This document shows positions 55,551 through 64,000 of a stretch of DNA of 64,000 nt, one piece after another. Both the position numbers and the translations under genes were made by a program. This DNA comes from Scedosporium boydii (Eukaryota > Ascomycota > Sordariomycetes > Microascales > Microascaceae), in NCBI GenBank assembly GCA_002221725.1, contig NJFT01000038.1, forward strand, positions 124,001-188,000, written 5' to 3'. The notes below the pieces were generated by a model, which did not search any database, was not told the origin of the DNA, and saw only the letters and a program-made list of their open reading frames with translations. Numbering within the stretch: the stretch's first letter is position 1; each line of letters starts with the position of its first letter.

Positions 55551-58500
55551 CAGCGCGGGAACAATCGTTTCCAGCCTAGAGATAATGATGATGTTTTTGA
55601 GAAGTGAGTGTCTGGCGAGAATAAGATACGAATGTCAGCAAAGGAAGGGGATCTTACAGAGTATTAAGTGCACTTTGCATTTCTTACACGATCCAATCAT
55701 AACTTGTAGTGACTCCTAATCCCCCAGGTCGGGCAATACTAGAACCTAATAGAAAGTGCTTTGGGTACTAGCTATTCTTACAACCCGAAGCGGCCACATA
55801 AGGCGGCCAGGCTGTGGAGGATAAACTACAGAAGAAGGTGCCACGACCCTGCGTGTGGGTATCGAACTGCTAAATCCGGGCAAGGTTGTCGTCCGGACAA
55901 GGGAGAGCTAAGCATTCTCTCGACTCACGCTTGTTATAGTTTAGCTAGGATATTCAGGTGGCTTCATCCAGCTTGCTCATATTATCACGAGTTGATTCAC
56001 TTTCCTCTTTTGTTTTATTTCTTGGTGGACCCTACGATACGTTCAACAAACGGACCTCAGAGGGAAACACACCCAGGCATGGTCTTTTCCGCGCCTTGGA
56101 AGAAAACTCATTAGATTCTGCTTTGGAACAGAGCACCAACTCAGCCCTGGAATCTGCCCACTGATCAGCGACCCTTTCAGCAGCTCGTTGACCAGACATG
56201 CCTAACTCAGATGGGGATTTGTGGTTTCCCTGGGTTGTTACGAGGTGGTCGTGACATGAGGTGATGTTTGTCCTCCCTTGCACCTAATGCAGGATTCCTC
56301 CCCTGAATACCTGAACTGAGTGGGGGGGAACAATACTGCACCAGCCTCAGGATCAACTGAGATACACACTTCTGGGGTCCTCCTCTTGAAGATCAGTGGC
56401 GATCCATGCTCAGAATCCGCGTCTTGGAATGGAAGTGCTCGGACAGGCGTCCTTATTCGCAAGTCGAGGAGAATAAGGACAAACATCCCCAAGTTATACT
56501 CATAGGCAGTGAAACCCCGAACCACAAAGCCAGGGTACGGTGCCATGGGTGGGGGGCGGACAGGGTATCTTGCTGAGGATCGGGGATGCAGGGAGACGCT
56601 GGAATACGCAAAGATTCTTTGGGCGTGTACCCTTGCCTTTAACACAAGCACGTCTTGATTGATATTTGCATTGGTTTATGTAGGGCAGTGCCGCTAACGT
56701 CTCTCAACAACTGAACTTGGAGGAAAGTCCTCCGCAGCGGCAAGCAAACTTCCCCCTTCTCGCGCATTTTACCTCTGCTTGGTTCCAACGACACTATTCA
56801 TAGGGAAGAATGGGTTCGAAGTATCACGTAATGTCCACGTAAACTTAATTGCATGCTCGTGGTTGTTTGGCATGCATTGCCAAGGCTGGGTGGCTTCAGA
56901 ACAAAAGGACCTAGGAAGGAACACTGATACCATGGGGTATTGTGTAATGCACGGTGAGATCCTGCTCTCTTCTACCACTAGCGAAGGAGGGTAGAAATAG
57001 AAACCGCGAGGTGGCGAATAGGGGGTTATCTATGTATCACCTCTGTTCCTCTGTTATGGAAGTTCAATATAGAAATGTCCATGATTCGGGACTGATCACG
57101 GTGGTCTATTGGTAGAGCAGGAGCGTACGAGCCTTGGCCGAGGCAATGTGCGCCACTGGGAGATGGGTGTTATCTATCGGACTTTCTGGAGTCGTTCCAC
57201 CGGAAGAAGGAATGCCGCAGGGCATCCCCAGATTCAAGGAAAAAACCCAATCAGTGGAAAGGAATGGCTTGCCATGACTATTGGTCCGCTCTCCGCTCTC
57301 GAGCTGTGGCTTTGTGATGAGGACGGGAAGGATTCGATATCCAGAACATCTGGCGTCAGCTTACTTGGGGGCCAAAGCATGAGCATCGATCTCTCTAACG
57401 GACCGGGGTCGGGCAGCCGGAAGTTCCAATAAATCCAAAGAACGACACACACACACACCACATCCGGTTGCGGAGAGTTCAGCCCTGTAATATCCACAGG
57501 GTTGCGTGGTTTTACTCCTTATTGGTTGTAGTTCGACACTGTCGTGCCGGCATCCCGCAAGACTGGTCCCCCCATTCGTTCTATCCAGCGGGATGTTTGG
57601 AACTTCTGCTCGAAAGTCCCATGGAACCTAAAATGGACGACATAGCAACTCTGAAATGCTTACGGCCGAAGCCACGATCCCAGACCTCTTTATTCCTTCT
57701 CTCTTCCGTGTGATGTCGTGCTGAAGGAACGTGGCGCAGCTGCGAATCATGCGAGCTCCTCATCCGTCCCGGGAGCGACTATGCCTCAAAGAGCGTAGGA
57801 TTGGGAGATGTGATAACTTTATGAAGTTCCCCTCTCGTGTCACCTTATAGAGAACGCTAGTATAGGGCAGGTGTAGGAATCACAGTTTGGCCCTCCTTGT
57901 GCAGCTTCCTTCCTAGGTTGCGTAATTTATTACACCTCCAGGCCTGTCCATTCACCACTTGCATTTGGAGCCGGTGTGGTTTTCAAACCCCTCTTTCCCA
58001 TCACATTTGTCTTCTCTGCCTAGGGCTGTTGAGAGTTAAGCAACCGGGAAAGGGGGGTCGCGTAAACTGTTTGCAACAAAAGGTCTGACAAGGATCGGAT
58101 CTACGGGCGAGAAGGAGGGAACATTGTGCTGCTTGTTGTTCATTTCTATTGTTGGTCGGAAAGCATGCCGCCGCTGCATCTACTGTCGCAATGACGCCAA
58201 CTGTCTGGAATGTGAGGGGAGGGGATCCGTATTGAGTGCAACTTGGACCTGCCGTAGATCCTCTCTCGATATGATGGTGGCGTCGGGGACTCTCGGCCAA
58301 ACTATCAGAAAAGGAGGACGGCTTAGTTTTGGGGGCGGGAACCGATGAGCGGCAGGGTGTCGAGAAGTACAGCAAGTGGCTATATTCCATGTGTCACCAT
58401 CATTTCGTCTTGGCGCTCTTCACAAGGATTCGTGGGAGCGTCGAGCACTTCGCCCCGAATCTATCGAACGAAATGCGGAGGAGGTGGTGGATAAAAAAGT

Positions 58501-58687
58501 ATATAAACCCCCTTTCCTCCCAGTCGAAACCATCCTTGGGCTATCACCTCAAGTTGACCCTCACCCGCAGGAACCCAGGTAAAGGCCAACATCAAAACAC
58601 TTGACTAGTTGAGTACCTCCTATCCGGATATGGCGATCTTCTGCTAAGACTTGTCAACGCAGCAGACAGCAATCTCACCCATCCACC
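55551..58687. other. Intergenic, 3.1 kb
   Basis: No supported gene. Short open frames, including 57109-57432 on the plus strand, show no recognisable feature. A short (AC) run lies near 57447-57458. The last 190 bp carry the promoter of the peptide precursor gene. Confidence 0.5.
58502..58507 (+). promoter_or_regulatory. TATA box of the repeat-peptide precursor gene
   Basis: TATAAA in the context AGTATATAAACCCC, 181 bp upstream of the start codon at 58688. A probable leader intron (GTAAAG at 58579, CTAAG then GCAG ending 58662) lies between, so the core promoter and leader look functional. Confidence 0.6.
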
Positions 58688-58987
58688 ATGCGTGCCTCAG
58701 TCATTGCCATCCTCGTCGGCCTCCTGGCCACGCAGGTCATCGCAAGCCCATTGACCAACAAGATCATCGAACCCGCCGGCCGTAGTGGCTACAATAAGCG
58801 ACAGGAGTTCGAGACGGAGGGACGAAGCGGATACAACAAGCGCCAGGAATTTGAAACTGAGGGGCGAAGTGGCTACAACAAACGCCAGGAGTTCGAGACC
58901 GAAGGCCGGAGTGGCTATAACAAGCGACAGGAGTTTGAAACGGAAGGACGCAGCGGGTATAACAAACGAGCTGACTTTGAGGCCTAA
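58688..58987 (+). CDS. Precursor of tandem Kex2-processed secreted peptides
   Basis: A single exon of 99 residues. Residues 1-20 (MRASVIAILVGLLATQVIAS) are a signal peptide and the start codon sits in a good context (CACCATG). From Gly31 on the protein is a perfect tandem repeat: four units of GRSGYNKRQEFETE, then GRSGYNKR and a deviating end, ADFEA. Each unit contains one Lys-Arg, the cleavage site of the Golgi protease Kex2. Cleavage and removal of KR would release four identical 12-residue peptides, QEFETEGRSGYN, plus one N-terminal and one C-terminal piece. This is the layout of fungal Kex2-processed repeat proteins, which include dikaritin (ustiloxin-type) precursors and alpha-pheromones. 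The sequence fits neither known group: there is no WCxxxGxxC pheromone core, and no UstYa/tyrosinase genes lie in the window. Each unit has one Tyr, just before the Asn-Lys-Arg. Confidence 0.88.
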   Translation: MRASVIAILVGLLATQVIASPLTNKIIEPAGRSGYNKRQEFETEGRSGYNKRQEFETEGRSGYNKRQEFETEGRSGYNKRQEFETEGRSGYNKRADFEA

Positions 58988-59008
58988 GGTCGAAGTGGAT
59001 ATGATATA
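58778..59008 (+). repeat. 42-bp coding tandem repeat, continuing past the stop codon
   Basis: Units start at 58778, 58820, 58862, 58904 and 58946 with an exact 42-bp period. The fifth is diverged at its end. Beyond the TAA at 58985 the next bases read in frame as GRSGYDI (58988-59008), the start of a sixth unit. At the stop itself the pattern predicts GAA or GAG (Glu), so TAA is one base change away from an open frame. Confidence 0.9.
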
Positions 59009-59988
59009 ACTGGGGTCTCTCACCAGTGGTTTGCTGCTATTCATCGTCTTCTCCTATTTGAGCCCTCCTTGAGAGGGCTAGGAGAGGGTGGCAGCATAGG
59101 AGCCCTTTCTTTATGACTTGCCAGATGTGCTTTTGTTAGGAATGGAGTAAATTGCAACCGGCCAGCGGGTAGTGGTTGTGAGCTCCATATATCTCAATGT
59201 ACCTTCGCGATTCAACTCCGAAGGTTGTCGTTTCAACCCGGAGGCAGAGTGGTTCGATGCTTCATGGACTGTAGAGTCTTTGTACTTATTCGGAAGTCTC
59301 GAACGAGACTCTATCATCATTCTTATCGTTGAAGTAGGTTAGCCCAACTGTTTTCATTGTGATCACATCGAGATTGGATCTACTAGTAAGATAGTCTGGG
59401 ACACTTACATGGATATTGATCAAACTTTTGACTTTTGTTTCCCTCTTGAGAGAGAGGTTAATACCGGGTTAGCCTCGATTACTCGATTTCCCTAAAAGGA
59501 CGAAATGTGCCAATAGTTGATCACCATAGACTCGGACAGTCGCTCTATCTATAGCATAGAGGTGTGTTGAATGTGCCTGAAAGGAGATTTGAGCGTTATC
59601 TCCCAAACAATGTACTTACCTGGCTTTGTGCCTTGGAAAAGAAAAGAAACCGATCTCTAAGCCATTTCACCTTCCATTGTGCTTAGCCGTGAATCTTTAC
59701 AGCTTGTTAAGGTTACGGTTACATATAGTGGAGAATGAACCACCGTAACCTCCAAATTCCCTTGATCTAGCTTTATCCTTAGAGAAATATGCCTAGTAGA
59801 GGAATGCCGCATAATTGGTATGGAAAGTTTTGTGTGAATTAGTATTTTTGTGAGTAGGGCTTGTTCTTGCTTGGGCTTTTGATTTAAGTCAAAGGACCCC
59901 CTTTTGGTCCACCCCCTCATTTGGTCCACCCCAAAATCCATACCCGCCAATCTACCCACTCATCAAGAACACCTATTTCAACCCACTT
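59009..59988. other. Intergenic, probably transposon-derived in its right part
   Basis: No gene seen. Near 59905-59935 the phrase TTTGGTCCACCCC occurs twice within about 22 bp; it may belong to the terminal or subterminal sequence of the transposon relic that follows. Confidence 0.4.
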
Positions 59989-60510
59989 TCAAGCTACCAT
60001 GATACATGAACCTGTCTCACTAGTACTTTCCATATCGCTAGATTCATATACATCATTATTAACTTCTTCCACTTCCATTTAGGCCCTCTGGATATCCTCA
60101 ATATTTGCAAACTTCGAATTTGGACTCAAATCAACCTTCTTCCATTTCGTTAGCCTTGTAGCTTCAAGCTGACTTTCTAGAGACTTAATCTTCTACTGGG
60201 CAGTAGCTAGCTCAAATGACTTCTCCTTAAAAGCTTTGTAGATCTTTTTAAATAGTAGCCGCTATGTAGTAGTATGTTGATTAATAGTATTAGATTGGTG
60301 TAGCTGATCCTATAGGTCCTTTACCTTCCTTGGAGTCGACTAGACTATTATAGATAAATTAGATGCCTAATCTAAGTTGGGAATAGCTCTATTAGCTTCC
60401 TGGGGGGTCCTAGTTCCTTCCTAGAGGGCTTGTCCTAGCTGTTGAACTACATTTGGGCTGAGGAGAGGCTTGGCTACTGTAAGGATATACTGTATATAGC
60501 TCGAGGAAAG
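59989..60510 (-). pseudogene. C-terminal part of a pogo/Fot1-type transposase, RIP-mutated
   Basis: Read on the minus strand, one frame runs without indels from about 60510 to a terminal TGA at 59989-59991. It encodes the typical transposase end: PRKVKDL.DQLHQSNTINQH, RLLFKKIYKAFKEKSFELAT, KIKSLESQLEATRLTKWKKV, FANIEDIQRA, MEVEE. This is the tail of fungal Tc1/mariner transposases of the pogo/Fot1 kind. The frame is broken by seven stops (TAG or TAA), nearly all at places where the family has Gln, and by Trp where Arg is expected; all are explained by C-to-T changes. The catalytic DDE core is missing. The surrounding DNA is AT-rich. It is a dead fragment. Confidence 0.82.
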
Positions 60511-60559
60511 ACCAGTGTCACTAAGAAGTATGTGGTTTTCAAAAGTCAATTGATAATTA

Positions 60560-61190
60560 AGACTTCAACTTGCCCCTTAGAATGACTTGTCTGCTGCGAG
60601 AAACGCCTTTTGTCTCCGACCGCGCTCCGACCAGGCTCCGCAGCTGAGTCATCTGACGGCAAGTCCCGTGCTACAGTGCGCTCTCGCTCATGCCTTACAA
60701 TTGTCCCCCTAAGGCCATCTGTCGGTCCCCGTAGATAGGCCTTATTCTTGGCTCCGACGGCATTGTGCTCTCTATCCTCTAATTGTTCCCTTGTGTGTTC
60801 TGGGTGTTGTGGTGTCGGCGTTGTTTCGCTTTGTCGGCGTGTGGTCGCGTGACTCTTTGTTGTTCGTTGTCGGGGTGATTGTTGCAGTGCGAATTTTTGT
60901 CGCCTTGTTTATTGTTCTGTCCCCCCGCAGCCTCTGATTGGTCTCCGATCAGGTGGCGCGCTTGTTCTTCATTGTTCTGGTTGGCCCTTTATTGTGGGGC
61001 TCAGTCGAGTCGCCCACCAACCATAAATATCTCGCCGCATCGCGCTATTCCTTCTGGGGAATTTTCCTTCCCCATACACATCATCATCTTCCACTCCATA
61101 CCAACAACCATTTCCCTTTCGAGACGTTGCGTATTTCCCTTTCCGATCCATCGGCGATGTCCTCTTACTGAAAACTGACTGCCTCACAGG
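60560..61190. other. Probable LTR or promoter region next to the spliced accessory gene
   Basis: GC-richer than its left flank, without coding capacity. It contains several TTGTCGG/TGTCGGCG phrases. A TATA-like ATAAATAT at about 61024-61031 and a CT-rich leader precede the start codon at 61191, so it may serve as promoter for that gene. Confidence 0.4.
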
Positions 61191-62628
61191 ATGTCTATGA
61201 TTGTTTCCTCGTCTGAGATTGCATCTCAGCTTCACCTTATCGAAGGTGATTCGCCGATCCCTTATGATCCTGAGATCAAATGGCCTATGGGGTTCGGCAT
61301 CCAGCCTTGCTTCCATTGTGTCGTGAGCTGTCATCGTTTTGCCTGGACTCTCTGTCTCCCTGCGGACTCCGGTCGCGTCTGCGCCCTTTGCCATACGGAT
61401 GGGAAGGCTTGTCACAAGGTTCGAATCGCCGCTCCTTAGCCAGCTGGACTGCGCTAATCCTCCATTCTTCTAGATTCCCGACGAACTTCTGGGGGCCAGT
61501 CAACGAGTTTTGATGTTTTAGGCAGACGTTGTAGCTCGATGGGCTGTCGGAGATCGTCGTGAGCCGGATGCCAAGCTCCTCGCAGATTGGAATCTACTCA
61601 AACGCCTCTGTTCCCTTCTACAGGGTTTTGTGGACGACATTATTCGCGCCGTGCCCTCTAAAGAGTCTGATCAAAACGAGGGTGTGCTCCTCGCCGCGCA
61701 GGCTCAGCTTCGCCTCAATACGATTACCGCTGCCTGGGGCCTGGTACGCGTCTTGCTCCCCTTCACTTCTTCCCTTCCATCGTGTTCTCCAGGCTAACTC
61801 CGCTTCGTCGTCTAGGTCCAAGACCATAACCCTCGAGAGATCCAACGCCGTCTTGCTGTCCTCGGTCGTATTGGGTCGGAGAGGGCCCGTCGTGAGGCTT
61901 CCGAGGAAATTCAGAAAGCTATTGCCCTTATCAACGATGGCCCCCGCCCCCACAATCTCCACGACATTCTTGACTTTATCCAAGTCCCAATTTCTTTCGT
62001 TCGCAGTTTCACCGCCCTCGCTGACCGTCCCAACGACCTATTCCGCGCTCGTGGTGTTTTTCCTGAGGTCAACAAGAGTAAGGCTAATTCGAAGAAAAAT
62101 AAGGTGCAGACTGGTCGCCAGCGGGTTCGCTGGATGGACGCAGATGTGATCTCTTTGAACCGTGGTCGTTTCTCTGCTGATGAGGCCGGTGCGGTTCGGG
62201 ATGTCTTGCGTATTCTCGGCTTGCTTGCCGCCGAGGACCCGAAGCCTCAGCGCCGCTATCGTGTCTTGCACGAACTTACCCCGACTTGGCTGGACGCTTG
62301 GCGCCGAATTCGCGATGCCCACGCTCGTGTGGGCGCTCGGGTCCAACTTCTTGAGGGCGCCGACCTGGAGGAGGAAGATGAGGGCGCTGTTGGCGGTGCC
62401 GGTGGCGACGATGGTGGTGATGGTGGCGACGGTGACGGAGGTGCTGGTCCCAGTACTCCCGCTCCCCGTTCCCCTGCTCAGAAGCGTCGCAAGACAAACG
62501 GCGGTGGTTCTGCGCGCAAGCGTCCTACTCCCCGTAAGCGCACTACTACTCATGTCACTGATCCCGACAGTGAGCCTGAGGGTCAGGGTGAGGCGGAGGG
62601 TGGTGGCGTCGGCGCCGACACATCTTAG
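61191..62628 (+). CDS. Spliced Cys-rich/basic protein gene inside the retroelement, opposite to pol
   Basis: Model: exons 61191-61418, 61522-61743 and 61816-62628, 420 residues, no stop. The first intron could instead end at 61473, but then a TAG at 61519 interrupts the frame. Exon 1 encodes a probable zinc module (PCFHCVVSCHRFAWTLC, then VCALCHTDGKACHK; seven Cys with two CxxC pairs). The middle is helical and charged (REPDAKLLADWNLLKRLCSL and later EIQRRLAVLGRIGSERARRE), with YRVLHELTPTWLDAWRRIRD near its end. The C-terminal 100 residues are an acidic Gly/Asp stretch followed by a very basic tail (QKRRKTNGGGSARKRPTPRK), as in nuclear or nucleic-acid-binding proteins. I do not recognise the family. 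It converges with the integrase gene, 208 bp between stop codons, so it cannot be the gag of this pol. Confidence 0.68.
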
Positions 62629-62836
62629 GTGTGTCCATGATCCGGTTGTTTCTTCTCTCTTCTTTTTTTTTTTGAGTTGTATTGGTAGTTTCCCTGCATC
62701 CGGTTTGACCTGTAGTTTACTTTTCAGTTAATGTCATTCTTTAAGGGTATCCAGGTCACTTAGTCTTAGTTTTAGTTCCGACTGGTCGGCGCTTTGTCGC
62801 CTTCTTTGTCGTAGAATTCGATCTTTTTATTTTCTA

Positions 62837-64000
62837 TCAATCGTCCCACTTGCGGTGGGACTTCGGTTTCTTTTTCCAGTATCTTCGCACCGCCTCCTGC
62901 GCGTTTTCTAGATACTCTTCTGGTTCCCACGTATTATATTCTACGGGCCAGCCTTCCCACTTTACGAGGTACTGCTTCTCGTCTCCGACTTGTCGGTGTG
63001 CGACCACTTCTTCTAGGGCCCATTCTTCTGGTTCCTCTAGGTCAGGGAGTATGTCTTCTCTGTATCCCTCCTCCGCCCTGTCGTACCAAGGCTCCAGTAA
63101 TGATACATGGAAGACATCGTGTACTCGGCTATAACGTTCTGGTAGTTCTACCCGATAAGCCTGCGTCCCTATCTTCTCGACTACGGTCACTCGGAGGTGG
63201 GTCGGCGCGATTTTTCTCTCGCCCGCCTTAAAACGGAAATTTTCTGTTGACAGTCCTACGACTTGGCCAACGTCAAAACTCATTGGGGTGTGCCTTTGGT
63301 TATACGCACGTGCGTGTTCGGCGCTTGCTCTCTGCCAGCAACGCTCTGCCGCTTTCCTCGTCGCTGCTAGGCAAGTCAAACGTTCCTTGACTCCCTGGAC
63401 CTTCTCCGACCGGTCCGCGACGTATTCGACGCAACGTGGGTGATACCCGTACAAGGCTTCAAATGGGGATACCCCTAATGTCGCATTCACCGCGTTGTTC
63501 ATAGCGAATTCCATCTCCCTAGTCTTCCTTGACCAGTAATAGGGAGGTTGGTCGGCGTATGCCCTCAGGTACTTCGCGATCGTGGAGTGGGAGCGCTCGT
63601 TGGCTCCGTCCGTTTGAGGGTGCCAAGCTGTTGAGATTCGCCTCTTCATGCTTAGGGCCAGACAGAGTTCCGACCAGAAGGCGCTCGTGAACAGGCTGTC
63701 TCGATCGCTAGTGATGCCTTCGGGAGTGCCGAAGCGACATTCGACTTCCCGGTATAATAACGCCGCCAGCTCTGCGGCCGTTATCGTTTTCTTTGTGGGG
63801 ATCAGGACTACCATCCGGGTGAATCGACACAATATTACAAGTATCGAATCATACAGCTCTCCGTCCGAGTGGACGCTGTCCGGAAGTCCTGTGACGAAAT
63901 CCAGGCTGATTTCTTGAAAAGGGTGCTCAGGAATCGGTAGAGGTTGGAGGGTACCGTACTTCTTGTGGCGCGGTCTGCTCGCGCGCTGACACCGGTCGCA
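62837..64000 (-). CDS. Ty3/gypsy integrase with C-terminal chromodomain (5' partial)
   Basis: The frame is open from the window edge to the stop at 62837 (387 residues visible). At the edge lies the CxxC of the integrase zinc finger (CDRCQRASRPRHKKYG). The catalytic core follows: DFVTGLPDS (first Asp), ITSDRDSLFTSAFWSEL (second Asp), STAWHPQTDGANERSHS (Glu), then SPFEALYGYHPR. Next is the GPY/F-like region (VGLSTENFRFKAGERKIAPT, YRVELPERYSRVHDVFHVSL). The C-terminus is a chromodomain (WALEEVVAHRQVGDEKQYLV, KWEGWPVEYNTWEPEEYL), which directs integration to marked chromatin in chromoviruses. No stop or frameshift; the element may be active. Reverse transcriptase and gag lie beyond the window. 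Confidence 0.93.
   Translation of the reverse strand, partial: CDRCQRASRPRHKKYGTLQPLPIPEHPFQEISLDFVTGLPDSVHSDGELYDSILVILCRFTRMVVLIPTKKTITAAELAALLYREVECRFGTPEGITSDRDSLFTSAFWSELCLALSMKRRISTAWHPQTDGANERSHSTIAKYLRAYADQPPYYWSRKTREMEFAMNNAVNATLGVSPFEALYGYHPRCVEYVADRSEKVQGVKERLTCLAATRKAAERCWQRASAEHARAYNQRHTPMSFDVGQVVGLSTENFRFKAGERKIAPTHLRVTVVEKIGTQAYRVELPERYSRVHDVFHVSLLEPWYDRAEEGYREDILPDLEEPEEWALEEVVAHRQVGDEKQYLVKWEGWPVEYNTWEPEEYLENAQEAVRRYWKKKPKSHRKWDD

Larger units (their letters stand above)
60560..64000 (-). mobile_element. Ty3/gypsy chromovirus, 3' part (runs off the window)
   Basis: The minus-strand frame at the window end encodes integrase plus chromodomain and is open to the edge, so the element continues beyond 64000. 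Its inner limit is inferred from composition: AT-rich RIP-affected DNA gives way near 60560-60600 to DNA of about 55% GC. The 3' LTR is probably within 60560-61100, but LTRs cannot be proven because the second copy is outside. A polypurine run on the minus strand (62649-62672) is one candidate priming tract. No RIP signs are seen in the element, so it is either young or escaped RIP. Confidence 0.7.

Noticed and set aside
57100..57180. tRNA-like A box (TATTGGTAGAGCAGGAGC)
   Set aside because: No matching T-arm or B box lies 35-60 bp downstream and the 3' part cannot fold into a cloverleaf.
58688..58987. Alpha-pheromone or ustiloxin-type precursor as a firm label
   Set aside because: No Cys/Trp pheromone core, no known dikaritin core, and no UstYa, tyrosinase or methyltransferase genes within the window; only the general Kex2-repeat layout is supported.
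61411..61430. B-box-like GGTTCGAATC
   Set aside because: It sits at a splice junction of the accessory gene with no acceptor stem or A box at the right distance.

Overview
The window is nuclear DNA of a filamentous ascomycete (Pezizomycotina, most likely a Sordariomycete). The evidence is short GT-AG introns of about 50-100 nt, single-copy conserved eukaryotic genes (VPS41, DHH1, mitochondrial GatB), fungal-only families (2EXR, DUF6594-like, HET-type, BBE oxidases), and an AT-rich relic whose stop codons all look like C-to-T changes, as repeat-induced point mutation (RIP) leaves. No ribosomal RNA, tRNA, CRISPR or bacterial-type operon was seen. Genes are single transcription units on both strands.

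Layout: 0-3.4 kb, 3' part of VPS41. 4.3-5.1 kb, a small secreted/membrane protein with a strong-looking promoter. 5.6-7.6 kb, a secreted FAD-linked (BBE) oxidase. 9.1-9.8 kb, a conserved PUA/ASCH-like protein. 11.3-12.7 kb, a PLC-like phosphodiesterase. 13.2-13.5 kb, a possible epimerase relic. 14.2-15.5 kb, an HNH nuclease-domain protein. 16.2-17.9 kb, an Asn/Gly-rich single-pass membrane protein. 18-23.3 kb is gene-poor, with a MITE and a minisatellite. 23.3-26.3 kb, a large ankyrin protein. 27.1-28.2 kb, a 2EXR protein. 31.0-32.8 kb, the DEAD-box helicase DHH1. 33.9-34.8 kb, a J-domain protein. 35.9-37.5 kb is a patchwork of degenerate copies of the first exon of the Nudix gene at 40.2-41.3 kb plus a 20-bp tandem array. 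37.5-38.2 kb, a secreted protein with a proline-rich tail. 39.1-39.9 kb, a small ankyrin protein. 42.9-44.8 kb, mitochondrial GatB. 45.7-47.4 kb, a GT61-type glycosyltransferase. 48.2-49.9 kb, a pepsin-fold membrane protein with degenerate active sites. 51.9-54.2 kb, a DUF6594-like membrane protein. 54.7-55.6 kb, a HET-type protein without a HET domain. 58.7-59.0 kb, a precursor of tandem Kex2-processed peptides. 60.0-60.5 kb, a RIP-riddled pogo/Fot1-type transposase tail. From about 60.6 kb to the end, an apparently young Ty3/gypsy chromovirus on the minus strand, with an intact spliced gene facing it on the plus strand.

The two most interesting loci are the Kex2 peptide precursor and the spliced gene attached to the chromovirus. 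The precursor has a signal peptide and four identical 14-residue units ending in Lys-Arg; the protein sequence is invariant while nearly every third codon position varies, and a sixth unit is cut off by a stop codon. No partner genes of a known peptide pathway are visible within the window, so its product and processing beyond Kex2 are open. The other genes look like ordinary independent loci rather than a metabolic cluster.
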